A program made the position numbers and the translations under genes. This document shows, one piece after another, positions 24,601 through 35,600 of a stretch of 64,000 nucleotides of DNA. The DNA is from Aptenodytes patagonicus (Eukaryota; Chordata; Aves; Sphenisciformes; Spheniscidae), in assembly GCF_965638725.1 (NCBI RefSeq), contig NC_134952.1, forward strand, positions 60,428,065-60,492,064. Direction: 5' to 3'. The notes below the pieces were generated by a model that saw only the letters and a list, made by a program, of their open reading frames with translations, was not told the DNA's origin and made no database searches. Position 1 is the first letter of the stretch, and every line of letters begins with the position of its first letter.

Positions 24601-27600
24601 TCTTGTGTGACACTCTATCACTTAGTCTGCCCAGTTGTTCCTTAGATTGTGACGGTATTTTTGCCACAGTCTCTGCACATTGCCTAACATAAAAGGAGTC
24701 CACTCCTAAGAGTCCCTTCTGCATGCATTCATGATAAGAAGGGTGGTTCTACATCTGGTGTAGCTAAAACTAGAAACATCTTCTGTAAGTGGGTGGAGTT
24801 GAGTTGAATAATCCAGCCACGTTAACAAAATTCAGAAAACCCTGCACTGACCTCAATGCCATGGGCCATCTCTCTGTCATTACCATCAGAACTTTACCTT
24901 ACATCAAGTGCATCTACTTCTGTGATGTTCTGATTTCCATCTGTTAGAGAGATCAAAAAGTCATTTAGCCACTAAATCATTCATTAAAACAAAACAATTT
25001 GAATTTGTGCATCCAGCCTTGAAGTTTAGCTGTTACTGTGAACCAAAAGCTCATTCGCACATCAGGTAAGTAGGCATGCAGTTAAAACAGCTCCATTAGC
25101 GTTTGTTTGCACCCACAGCTTTTGGAGGCTGTTCTTAAAGTCCTGACTCCAACAGTCTGAATTTTAGATGGTCAAGTCATGCATATTTTATATCTGTCTG
25201 TGTATCCATATCTATATAGACATATTCAGAGATCATGATTTTATGTAACGAACTAGCTGGCTGTATTTACTTAAACAGAGTCTCTAACTCAATAGTTATG
25301 ATTTTACATAATTAAAAATACACTGGTGTTTCTTTTATTTCAGTAACACTGCTAATGCAAAGCTGAGCATTCTCTGAGGTTGGATGCAGCATATGAGTCA
25401 TAGCAGGTAGTGTAACAGTATGTATAGCTAATGACAACTGAGAAGATGCAAGATTTATACCTTTTCTTCTGCTAAACTACATAGACATAAGTATCTCCAG
25501 TAACAAAATGCACATAAAGGTAACATTGTGGGAACAACAGGGAACATGCACATCTTGGGAGTGTGCAGAACTAAAGACTTGCAGATGGTTAGGCCAAAAT
25601 ATTTATTCCTTTTGCTTAAACATCTCACGGGGCTATAAGATCCTCCTCCTCCTACCAGTGGAGACTAACTACCACATTATGAAAACTATGTACTATACTG
25701 TACCTGTGGTGATTAATGTAGGTCTGCTATCCAACTGGACATGGCCTGCAATTAGAAGAGAAGATGGATCATGTATACATACATTTTACAAACTATTTTA
25801 TATATACGATACTACCTTTTCACATCTGTTTTTCACATCTGATGAAAGCCCTTTGCAAAACAAACAATATAGCTATGTATTGATAGAGGAGAAAAGTTCA
25901 TAAAGACATTAGAATAAACTTGCAGAAATCTAGAATTGGCTTTAGAAGCTTTTATGTTGAACACCATACCACAGGAGGGGGTGGCTCAAAGGAAGTCACA
26001 TGCTTGTAAGTGTTACTATTCACATGTAAACTTCCCGCTGGCAAAGATCGATCGTGCTTTCAGGTGTTGGGTCTTACAATTATCGCTAGTAACCTGAACG
26101 CACAGAAAAGGCTATCTCAGTTTGCTTGAAACATAACATATAGGTCAGACTAATAACAGAAGTGCTGAAAGATGAGTGTAGATAGAACATAGCAACAATA
26201 CCGATGCCTGTGGCTCTGTTGATAATATGAAGCCAGAGATCTTTAAGAGTGCATCTGTATGTTTAAATTTACACTGTATTTTTGCTTGTGTACCTGAGAT
26301 CTGGCTGATGCTTTTGCCTCAACTTGGGGGAGGGGGGGAGGAGCTAATCCACCCCCAAAAAAACCAACAGACCATTAAAATGTTACGGTCATCAAACTTT
26401 TAGACAGAAAATGGTGCCATGTAGACACAGGAAGAACAGAATTCCTGGGCCAAAGGAAACTAGGGAAATCTGGTTTTCCTGTTCTTTTAATTCTGTTTAG
26501 TCAGTTCCCAGTCTTTAGCTTTTCATTGCCACTGTCATATTGCAGCTTCATTCAAGTAAACACTACTTAAATTATGATGATTCATGAAAAGCTTTCTGCT
26601 TGTCTTACACAGGCTTGTTCTAAAAACTGATTGCTCTGAATAGGACTACTTACTTGTCTTAAATCTCGTGAAGACGGATTGTTTCAAAGGAATCAAAGAT
26701 CAGGTATGCACTGGATTACACTGGGATCCGATAGCGTGTTTCTGGATACGTTTTAATCTCAATATGTCTATCGTTTGAGCCAAAGTACACGGCATTTAGA
26801 AAATACCAGTAACCAAATGGCAGGAAAAAAAAAAAAATGTATACCTAAGCCTAACAGCATCTTCTGGAACCAAACCCACGCAGTTTTGCTGCGCCTCTCT
26901 TCTCCTGTTACACAGCACCGTTCTTCCGAGGCACCTGAACCCCGGCTATCCCGGTGTTTCCTCCTCTTTTTACGATGCTAGCTGTTTTTCTTCTGTGTTG
27001 ACAAAGCAACCCCGTTTCCCAGCTCTCGGCCCGCCGCCCTGCCGGGCTGTCCCAGGGCGGCGGGGCCCCCCGTCGTTAAACCCCCCCTTTCATTTCCCGC
27101 AGCTGGGGCGGGGAGGGGGAAGCACACGGGACTTTACCCTCAGTGGGGTGCGCTGGATTTTACACGCAAATCTACTTCCGCGTTGGCTGCCTCTGCCGCC
27201 GTGCCGTCCTGCTCCCCACCTGCCACCTTTCCCCGCTCCCCTTCCTTCTCTGCAGTGAAGCAAAGGCCACGCTCCCCACGAACGCCGGCAGCCACCTCCG
27301 GGCAGCGCTCCTCCAGGCATAGCCCCCGCTCTGCCGCTTCGGGTCAGCCGAGGGGGGAGGCCCCTCTCCCCGCACCACCCTCGCAAAGACACCCCCCTCC
27401 CGCTCTTCCCCCCGCGGGAGGCGATCGGCACCGTGCCTACCCCAGGCGTCACAGGCCGGGTTGAAACCCCTGTCGCCAGAGCACGGGGCCTGCCTGGGGA
27501 CCGCCGAGGCCGTTAATGGCTCCGCACGTTAACGGGAGGCGCACGAGGCTCCGGCAGGCGCGGAACAACCGACGCCCCCCCAGCCGCGCGGGCGGCCGCC

Positions 27601-27677
27601 ATTACCCACCTCCCCCCTCGGTTCCCTCCCCCCTCCGCCCCCCTACCTGCCGGCCGCTGCCGCTCCGAGCCCGACAT
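18380..27677 (-). CDS. CASP6: CASP6, caspase-6
   Basis: Executioner caspase, a cysteine protease cutting after Asp (VEID-type sites) in apoptosis and neurodegeneration. Seven coding exons on the minus strand (27647-27677, 24898-24940, 22708-22854, 22193-22269, 21563-21738, 19229-19385, 18380-18618) join in phase into 289 aa; the mammalian protein is about 293. The start [10 protein letters not shown] is in a CpG island. The prodomain cleavage site is ITEVD at residues 16-20. Catalytic His is in FLSHG (His118) and Cys in QACRG (Cys160). [11 protein letters not shown] holds the P1-Asp-binding Arg. Two linker Asp sites, STD at 176 and TEVD at 189, divide large and small subunits. The small subunit keeps [15 protein letters not shown] and ends [18 protein letters not shown]. 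All catalytic residues are intact. Confidence 0.98.
19229..19385 (-). CDS. CASP6: CASP6 exon 6
   Basis: Begins with the ACRG part of the active-site pentapeptide (the Gln is the last codon of exon 5), passes through the intersubunit linker with its Asp cleavage sites, and ends [13 protein letters not shown] plus one base; GTAAGT follows. Confidence 0.96.
19584..20137 (-). mobile_element. CR1 LINE fragment, minus strand
   Basis: The left edge reads 'tcatagaatcgctgagattgg', the reverse complement of a CR1 3' end, followed by 'agtccaacccccctg', 'cctcttccagtgtttgacca', 'tgtcctgtcactgggcacca' and 'ctctctcagcctctcctcat', all typical of antisense CR1. About 550 bp remain, 5' truncated near 20137. 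It lies in CASP6 intron 5 in the same orientation as the gene. Open frames across it are broken. Confidence 0.92.
20780..20884 (+). mobile_element. CR1-like 3' fragment, plus strand
   Basis: The text 'ctttgaacaggaggctggac' followed by 'gacctcctgaggtccc', 'ttctaacttg' and 'attatcctgtga' is a diverged copy of the CR1 3' end. It is about 100 bp long and older than the neighbouring copy. Confidence 0.7.
21010..21115 (+). repeat. A/C-rich low-complexity patch
   Basis: Simple A-rich sequence with CCA/CAA interruptions in CASP6 intron 5. The open frame through it (Lys/Gln/His/Pro-rich) reflects composition only. Confidence 0.75.
21563..21738 (-). CDS. CASP6: CASP6 exon 5
   Basis: Encodes [20 protein letters not shown] with the catalytic His, then [16 protein letters not shown]; the donor GTAAG follows directly after the Gln codon. 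Confidence 0.97.
22193..22269 (-). CDS. CASP6: CASP6 exon 4
   Basis: A 77-bp exon encoding [19 protein letters not shown] and LQKIYE, with AATAG before and GTAGG after. Its phase joins exons 3 and 5. Confidence 0.95.
22708..22854 (-). CDS. CASP6: CASP6 exon 3
   Basis: A 147-bp exon encoding [30 protein letters not shown] and [16 protein letters not shown]. The acceptor is AACAG with a poor pyrimidine tract; the donor is GTAAGA. Confidence 0.93.
24898..24940 (-). CDS. CASP6: CASP6 exon 2 (43 bp)
   Basis: A micro-exon between AACAG and GTAAAG encoding [14 protein letters not shown] with split codons at both ends. The TEVDA text matches the prodomain cleavage site of mammalian caspase-6 (TETDA), which supports this tiny exon. 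Confidence 0.9.
24941..27646 (-). other. CASP6: CASP6 intron 1
   Basis: A 2.7-kb intron. The 3' half is AT-rich; the 5' end (above 27000) enters the CpG island. It includes a segment at about 26605-26660 resembling 33041-33095 (see findings). Confidence 0.7.
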
Positions 27678-28020
27678 GACCGCGGACAGAAGCTCCCCGG
27701 TGTCGCGCCGTTCCGTGCGTGCGCGCCTTGCCTTCTCGGTACCGGCCCGCCTCCTCGGCCCGGCCCAGGCACCCCCTCGGGGGCAGGGCGTTCATCGCCC
27801 TTTCCCCCGACGCCGGCCGCCGCCTCCCTAAGAAACGGGGCGGGAGAGGGGGGGAAGTGCTGCGGGGCCGTGAGGGCCGCGGGGATCCCGGTGGCCGGGG
27901 CGGGAGGCGGCGGCAGCAGCACCCAGCGGAGAGGCGGCCGCCTCGGGGCGGGGTGACGGCCCGCTGCGGGGGCTTCAGGCCTTCCCGGGGCTGCGGGCAG
28001 GCGGCCGCACTCTGAAGGTA
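27000..28020. promoter_or_regulatory. CASP6: CpG island promoter of CASP6, possibly bidirectional
   Basis: About 1 kb of very GC-rich, CpG-dense sequence surrounding CASP6 exon 1. No TATA box is visible; several GC boxes (GGGCGG-type) are. Long open frames on both strands here are products of GC content. At its right edge a good plus-strand splice donor (AAG followed by GTAAGT at 28018-28023) suggests a divergent transcript. Confidence 0.8.
27647..27677 (-). CDS. CASP6: CASP6 exon 1 with start codon
   Basis: ATG at 27677-27675 opens [10 protein letters not shown], followed by a GTAGGG donor. It lies in the CpG island, and its phase fits exon 2. No other upstream ATG connects in frame. Confidence 0.9.
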
Positions 28021-30832
28021 AGTCTGTAATGCCGGTGGCTTGGTGTGGCAACTCCCTGCTCGGGAGACTGCGAGGGCTGGCTGCCGTAGGTCGAAACTCA
28101 GCCGGGAAAGTTGAAGGGTGATGTGTTAAAGCGTCTCCTATTACTTTTTAAGTTTGTCATGCATTCTCTGTATTCCTGTGGTGGGTGCTTTACTGACTGT
28201 GTTTCATTAACTGCACTGCTATATACAAAGGTATCATCCTGAAATATGGTGAGAAGCTACTGTGTTTACTAAATTGATATTTTTCAAGACTGTATTAGAA
28301 GTCCCCTTAAAGGGACATACTGTTTCCTTTGCTGTAAGACTACTGTTACTCAAAATGCATTTTCATTCAGGCACCCGCATCTAAACCCTTGAGAGGTTTG
28401 GATGTAGATAATTTTGCAGCTTTGCTCTATTCTTGCATCAGCTCTCTTTGATGATCTTAGAACTGTGAGGAGAGCACCAAGGTATTGAGAAGAGAGTGCC
28501 AAGGTATCTTAACAAATGCTGGTATTCCCAACCTTTTCAGTATATGGCACTTACTGTTCACTGATTGATTGCATAAGAAACAACAGTTTCTAAACCAAAG
28601 CCAATGACAAAAAACATCCTTCTGTATAAGAGCTTTGCAGATTTGTACTGTGGATGGATCTGAATTTCCTATCCGGCCTATTTCTAGGTAGGCTTTAGGA
28701 TAAACTCAAGTGTGACTACACTCTTAGAGATTGCTGCTACAAGCACAAATGGAGGCAGATTTAGAGTGGGATTTTAGGTATTTTTACCGTCCGTTTGGCC
28801 TGTTTTTACACAGGCTTCTTGCATGACTAAATCTTTTCGACAAGATGTCTCCCTTTTGATTAAAGGAACTATGGGTATTTCTAAGTGCCTTTGCTTGTTT
28901 TTCCCTTGTTTGGACTTGTTATCCTCATACTGCCAGTAGGCAGCTACATCAAGATAAAACTGTTGTTAAAATTGTCTTTGTGTATACTTGAGTTAGAACA
29001 TGATACTATTAGAAGAGTTTAGCGTCTTCCACTACGAAACATTTAGACTCTTATCCAGCAGATTCATTTTTTGCAAACTGCAAATCCCAGATCTCTCAGC
29101 TCACAGTGGAGCTGCCCCTACACCCACTGCCTGCAAGAATCCTGTGTGAAGTAGCAGCTGTAGAACCTAAATCTTTGACTCTGTAACAGCTTTCTGTTCA
29201 GCAGAGTTTGAACTTGTATCAGCTGTGTTCCCCAGTCCAACCATTAGCTTAGATCCTAATAACACATTCAAACACCTTTTCCGCTTTGTTTTGTTGGAGG
29301 CTAAGAGCATACTCAAATCAGCCACTGTGTTCAGATGAGTTACCAGTAACTTGATCACACATATGAAGCCTAAGGTAGTGTTTGACTGGTGTGCATTTCC
29401 ACTTACTTTACTATATGAAGTTTTTGTTGTACATGCACGTACATGTTTTAAACAGTTGCAGATTGTTGCAGTAGCTCCACTGTAAGTGGGTATTTTTGGA
29501 AAAAGCATTATGGATGTATCAGAACTGCAGTTCGAAGAAGGGAGTTTGATTGTGGACACACTGCTGTTATTCAGATCATCCCAGAAGAGCAAAAGAGCCT
29601 GAGGGAGTATTAAGACTAACCTGCAAAAAAAAATTTTCACTGCAATATTTAAAGAGTATTACTGACTACATAAAAGCATGCAGTAATGAGTCAAATGCCA
29701 AGAGCTGCTATGTATAGTATTATATTTTTTACATATGTATAAAAATATCTAAGTTGTTAAATGGTATGATTAATCCTGGGGGTGATACCTAGCCTTCCTG
29801 TTGGAGCTGTGGCTTGTAACATGTATTTTGTATAGTTTGCAGGTAACTGTAATCAAGGATTTCTGCTACAGGAAAAGCTTATGCAAAGTAAAGACTCCCT
29901 GGAAGAAGTCAAATGCTTCCTCTGGTTTGCAAGCAGAACTATCAAGGTGTCAACTGTTGTGCTATCTAGCAGTGTTAAAGCTCTTTGTAGTGTCATAAAT
30001 GGTTTGAAGGAAACTCTGGAAGGCTTTCATGGTATAATTACAGGTCAATACAGAAGTGAACAAAAACCAGCCCTTCCCAACAGTGACAGTTTTCTGTGTT
30101 CATTTAAAGCATCTAGTTTAAGCTTGTTTCTACGCAACTCAACAGCCTTCTAGTTGAATTACAGTGTTTTGAACTCATTGTGGTAGTTTTTTTAATTTTA
30201 AACAAGCAATGCCATTACCATTCCCTGCTTTGGTGCTAAAAGACTTTTAGGGTTCCAACCGTGGAATCTCAGATAATTCAGAGTCGTTTCAATTCTATGA
30301 CAGAAAATAAATTTCACCAAATTTAGAGGAACCACAAGTTCTTCAGATGTGGTTTTGTAAAACTCTACAGTAATACCTCTTTTGCAGTGCTACTTCATAT
30401 CCACGAATATGAAAAGAAACTATGAAGCATGGCCAAAGAACTTCAGTAGGAACTTTATTCTATGAGGCACTTAGATTTAGTGTCATGTACAGTAAACTCT
30501 AGTGAAAAACAAAACGAAGATACCACAAACAACTGGTAAAGAAAAAACATATAAAAGTACTTCCAGAGGAGAAACCACATTATAGTCCATGAGTCTGGTA
30601 AATTTTAGGCTTTTAGCGTGGTTTCTACTCCCTGTTCACAGATGCAATATTTTACTTTTCAGTCCTCTCCTCCTGTGGATTTCTAAGGCAGAATCAGGGC
30701 ACCAGGAGAGCAAATAAAAATCTTTGACAGAGGACCTAACGCCAAAGTTAGCTAAGGTCTGACAACTGGAGATAAGCAATGAAAGATCAGTACAGAGAAC
30801 AAATCCCAAATAATTCAGACATCAGGTGATTT
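28021..30832. other. Intergenic, CASP6 promoter side
   Basis: No recognised gene. The longest open frame is a minus-strand 157-codon frame at 29167-29640 with no known domain (see findings). AT-rich, no identifiable repeat. Confidence 0.6.
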
Positions 30833-30837
30833 CAGCT

Positions 30838-31401
30838 TGTTGTGGTTTCACCTGGCAGGCAGCTAAACCCCACACAGCCGTTAGCTCACTCCCCCCCAGG
30901 GGGATGGGGGAGAGAATCGGAAAAAAAAAAAGGTAAAACTCGTGGGTTGAGATAAAGACAATTTAATAGGACAGAAAAGGAAGGGAAAATAGTAATAATG
31001 ATAAAAGAATGTACAAAACAAGTGATGCACAATGCAATTGCTCACCTCCCGCTGACCAATGCCCAGCCAGTTCCTGAGCAGCGACAGCGCCCTCCCCCCG
31101 CCCCCGCCAACTCCCCCCAGGTCTTTTTGTTCAGCATGATGTCATATGGTATGGAATATCCCTTTGGTCAGTTTGGGTCAGCTGTCCTGGCTGTCTCCCC
31201 TCCCAGCTTCTTGTGCATCTCCAGCCTCCTCGCTGGCAGGGCAGTATGAGAAGCTGGAAAGTCCTTGACTTAGTGTATGCACTGCTCAGCAACAACTAAA
31301 ACATTGTGTGTTATCAACATTATTCTCATCCTAAATCCAAAACACAGCACTGTACCAGTGCTAGGTAGAAAATTAACTCTATCCCAGCTGAAACCAGGAC
31401 A
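30838..31401 (-). mobile_element. Solo LTR of an avian ERVL-type endogenous retrovirus
   Basis: A 564-bp element in minus orientation: read on that strand it opens TGTCCTGGTTTCAGCTGGG, continues GATAGAGTTAATTTTC and closes near GTGAAACCACAACA. It has TG/CA termini and is flanked by a perfect 5-bp duplication CAGCT (30833-30837 and 31402-31406), the length expected for ERVL integration. No internal gag, pol or env sequence is beside it, so it is a solo LTR left by recombination. Such LTRs are abundant in bird genomes. It lies between the CASP6 island and the 3' end of PLA2G12A. Confidence 0.9.
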
Positions 31402-31420
31402 CAGCTAGAGAAGTCAGAAA

Positions 31421-31530
31421 GGGAACAGATGACAGAAGTACAGGCTCAGATGTTTCTCAGCCTCACAGAGGTCATGGGAACAGATGACAGAAATACAGGC
31501 TCAAATATCTGTCAGCCTCACAGAGGGCAT
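31421..31530 (+). repeat. Tandem duplication, 2 x 55 bp
   Basis: Two adjacent 55-bp units (31421-31475, 31476-31530) both open GGGAACAGATGACAGAA and contain CAGCCTCACAGAGG. They differ at a few positions. The pair begins 15 bp after the LTR target duplication. Confidence 0.9.
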
Positions 31531-32494
31531 TTTACATAAAAAGGTTTGTTGGGCATACTGACCCTATCTGTGGAACTTTCTTTTACTTTTCATCAGAATG
31601 GACTAAATGAAAGCAAAGGTGAATACGGTAACTAAATTGTGCCACAAGACAAGTATAAATCAACAACTTAGAACAATATATCCTTTCTATGCATATAATA
31701 CACAACACAAAATGTTTTATTTGAAAAACAAACATTTGATTCATTTTTAAAATAACATAGCAACTACATTCCACCATTTTGTCAAATCAAAATTATATCC
31801 TTAGGTTGCAAACTGTTCATTTGAGTGGTCAAGCTTTAAAAGGATCAACATACTTGATCTGAAAAGTGCTGCAGAAGTAAGGTTGATCTAGAATCAAGTA
31901 GAAATATGTAGCACAGATGTATACCCTTGCTAAGGGCTTGGGGGTTTTTGTTTGTTTGTTTTTTTTTTTTAAAAACAAACCCACAGGACAGCATACATCA
32001 GAGAGAACTGAGGGCAATTGTACCAAAAGCATGGAAGTACAGGCTATTTAAGATGCCATATTAACGCACATGAAATGCTTTTTCCTGTTGGATCTATCAG
32101 ATGCATCGACTGCTAGTAAACCTAAAATTTGACCTATATTAAAAATCATCTGAGAATTCAACACAACTCTTCTGCGCCTCTGATTTCCCCATTATGGAGT
32201 TTTCTTAAAATCTTTAAAATGGCACTAGTGTTTTACGATAACATACCCTGAGCGGACATACACCAAAGGAAACTAATTTCAGTTTCCAAGCTTCTGGCAT
32301 AAAGGCGAAGAGAAGGAAGACGTGTTTCTTTTTTACATTAGGAAGAATATCATAGTGACTTTCAAACCAGTATATTCATGTCAGTGTTTAATATATTACT
32401 GTCTGAAAAGCATAAAGCTTTGTAACCAAACACTTGCTTCATTCCAGCTGAGTCTTTGACTTTATTCTACACCATGAGATCTCAGTATCTTCTT
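31531..32494 (-). other. PLA2G12A: Probable PLA2G12A 3' UTR and flank
   Basis: AT-rich sequence downstream of the PLA2G12A stop. Candidate minus-strand AATAAA signals are at 32461-32466 (only about 30 bp past the stop) and 31716-31721. I cannot decide which is used, or whether a longer UTR reaches toward the LTR. Confidence 0.45.
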
Positions 32495-32613
32495 TCAGAG
32501 ATCTGTCTTATCCTCATAACGACACATACATGCAGCTCTCTGGCTATCCAGGTATGGTTTACATCCTAAATGTATAACTGCATCAAACAACAGCTGAACA
32601 GTTGATTCACAAG
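32495..32613 (-). CDS. PLA2G12A: PLA2G12A exon 4 with stop
   Basis: Preceded by TTGCAG on the minus strand. It encodes ACESTVQLLFDAVIHLGCKP to YEDKTDL and TGA at 32495-32497. Confidence 0.95.
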
Positions 32614-35600
32614 CTGCAAGCAAAGAGGAGTTCAGTTATAAGTACTCTTTGAATGGAACATGAAACCAACAGAAATTACTCTGGCAAACTGGGAATGATT
32701 TTAAGAAAGAAGCAGTCTTCTCTGGGCATAGCAAATAGATTGTCAAATGAAAGACCAAACCAATACAGAATCATTTAAGTTGTGAGTAAAGACTCTTCAT
32801 ATGCCAACCAAAAAGAACAAGAAAATTCATTGCATGTGGAATGTTATCAGTGTTAGAAACATCACTTAGTCTTGGAAAGATGAAAGAGCTGTTTCACCCT
32901 CTCACTTTTTGCATCTCAATTTATGAAGAGGTTGCGATCTTTAACAGCAGCTCAAGAGAATTGAGCAAATATTCACCAGTTCTAACACTAAACACTAACA
33001 TGATGCCTTCTTTGCAGTTAAATGAATTTGAGAAGTTCAAACATAGGCTTGTTCTAAAAACTGCCTGCTCTCAGTGGGACTACGTACTGTAAAAGCGACA
33101 TTGTCCAAGTTAAAAAGTGTGGCTATGTATTGATCCGATGCAGGTCAACAAGCAGAAGGAGTATCATATGTCCTGTTACTGAAAAACCTAAAATTTATTC
33201 ACTAAGGGATAGCATTAACTAATTCCACTATAACAAGGTATTACTCTAATATCTTACTTCATAAAAGGAAACAATTCAGTATTTTCCTAGTTTATTAGTA
33301 ATCACTTGTAGTAGACATTTAGAACTCACTCAGCAGAACAGTGAATATTCAGCTATACTACAGTAAATGCAAGAATTATACATGCATTTTGATCAAGTTG
33401 TATTCACATATTCATACTCCTAAATGGGAAGCATTAATTTTCCCCTCAAGGTTAGTTTTAACCCTGATCATTTTCCTACGCTGTGTCATTGCTCTGCTGT
33501 ACAAGTGTCCGGGCTGCACGACAGAAGGACAGAACAAGGCATCTTTCAGCAATACCATCAGCTTATGAAAATGTGGCATTACTGCGCTGCACAAAGATTC
33601 TTTGCCAAATAAGTTCAGTTAAACTTGGAAAAAAAGAAAGGCTTTTTCACACTTACCCTGGACACTCTCTGAGATTCCGAGTGTTTTCTGCACATCTCTG
33701 CAAATTTTGGAGAGGCAGGACTGAAACTGCTCATCACAATCATTTTTTTTATTGCCACAAGTATCGTAGCATCTGTCGTGGTGATTGCAGCACTTTGTCA
33801 TCAAAGGGATACCGATGTCAAACTGTGAAGAAAATCCCGCCCCCCCATTGGTATTCCAATTAAGAAAGATACAGCCTATGAACAGACTATAACAGTTAGA
33901 AATTAAAAACTAATGCAATCAATCCAGCTGTCATTCACTTATCTCTGTGTTTTGCTGTTCACCTCTAGTAAGCTGTGGTGGTTTGACCCCGGCCACCCAC
34001 AGAGTTGCTTGCCAACCCCCACCCCCCTCCACGGAATGGAGGAGAGAATAGGAAGAGCAACAGCAAGAAAGCTGGTGGGTCGAGATAAAGACAGTTTAAT
34101 AGGTGAATGAAAGAGGGAAAAAATGCCCCAAAAAAAGCAGTGCAAAAGTAATCATTCACCACGTCCCACAAGCAGATGCCCAGCCAGTCTCTGAGCAACA
34201 GCCACCTCGGAAGCCAAACACCCCCACCCCCAACCCCTCCCTTCTTCCACTACTCCAGTTTGTATTGCTGAGCATGACTGTGTAAGACGGACTATCCCCC
34301 TGGCCAATTCACGTCACCTGCCCCAGCTGTGTCCCCTCCCAACCTCTTGCCCAGCCCCAGCCTACACTGGGGTGGCGGATGGGCAGAGTGGGGAAAAAAA
34401 GAGAAAGTCCCAAAGCTGTGCAAGCACTGTTCAGCAATAACCAAAACCATCAACAGTTTTAGCCAAAAATCCCAAACACAGCACCATGCAGCCTGCCATG
34501 AAGAAAGTTAACTCCATCCCAGCCAGAGCCAGTACCTCAGCTAACCCATATTTTCTTTCTAGCATTAAGGAAAATGGGTTAGCGTCAGTAAGGACAGCAA
34601 GAGTCGGAGCCAAACCCTCCACTCTCACAGGGCTACAGTTGGGGTTATTCAACGCTTTCAAGACAGTGAGAACAAAACACGGTTAAAAAATTAGAAATTA
34701 ATCATCATCACTTTATTTTATCCCTATAATATTTTATGTCAATGATGAAAATGTTTATGCTGTGTTGGCTTGTAACACTGATGTTTCATGTGTTTTTACC
34801 AAAGCATGTGCTGGAGCTGATAACAGCAGGGACATTGTACATGGATACATGGATCCCCTTAGAATGGGGGAGGGAAAAAACCACCCACATCGAGGAAAGT
34901 TGACGTATGAAAGATACGCAAAGAAGCCCCAAAGTGGGAATACTTACCTGAACTCCAAATAAAGGGGATCCACAACCATTTGGTGGTGAAGGTTTATATC
35001 CGTAGCGAGGAAGGGGCTTTGATCCTGAAAAAGGTAATTTATCATGCCTCAAATACATTTTTTGCACAGAATTTTAGTACTGTCAAAACTCACCACAGGT
35101 ACTTGTTGGGCTTAAGACAGTATCACTTATATTTTTAACTTAAACATATATTCAGGCACCTGAGTATCAACAATTATTACCAAATTACAACTTAGGGGTA
35201 CTAAGTATTTTTTTAAAAAAGGGGGACAAGACACCTGAGCAAGTGTTAATGTCAGCTTCCCAAGTTAAAGAAAAAAGAGCTTGAGTTACTAAAATTAACG
35301 TGTCAGTTAAGCGTGCAATATGTAGGATTACATTAAAGAACAGAGTACTTCAGAGTAAGTTCATTAATACTTCTATGCTGTATATGCAAGCAACAGTAGT
35401 GCTCTGATTTTTTTAGCTTAACCTTTAAAATTAACTGGAATGAAACATCTTTTTTATTTCTACAACTGTAGCATTAATAAAATTTAAATTAGTAGAGACT
35501 GCTAAAGTGACATCTCCCTGAACACTGACTAGCGCAGCAAGACAGGGAATTCTGCATCCCAAGTTAAGGAAGGTTGTGGAGTTAATTTGAAAAATGACCC

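Larger units (their letters stand above)
18619..24897 (-). other. CASP6: CASP6 introns 2-6
   Basis: Introns at 18619-19228, 19386-21562, 21739-22192, 22270-22707 and 22855-24897. The 2.2-kb intron 5 contains two CR1 fragments (19584-20137 and about 20780-20884) and an A/C-rich patch at 21010-21115. Otherwise I see nothing. Confidence 0.7.

Noticed and set aside
27090-28051. Several 90-149-codon frames around CASP6 exon 1
   Set aside because: Compositional frames in a CpG island; only the 31-bp exon 1 fits a spliced caspase-6.
30998-31249. Open frames across the ERVL-type LTRs (also 33939-34661)
   Set aside because: LTR sequence without retroviral genes; the frames match no protein domain.
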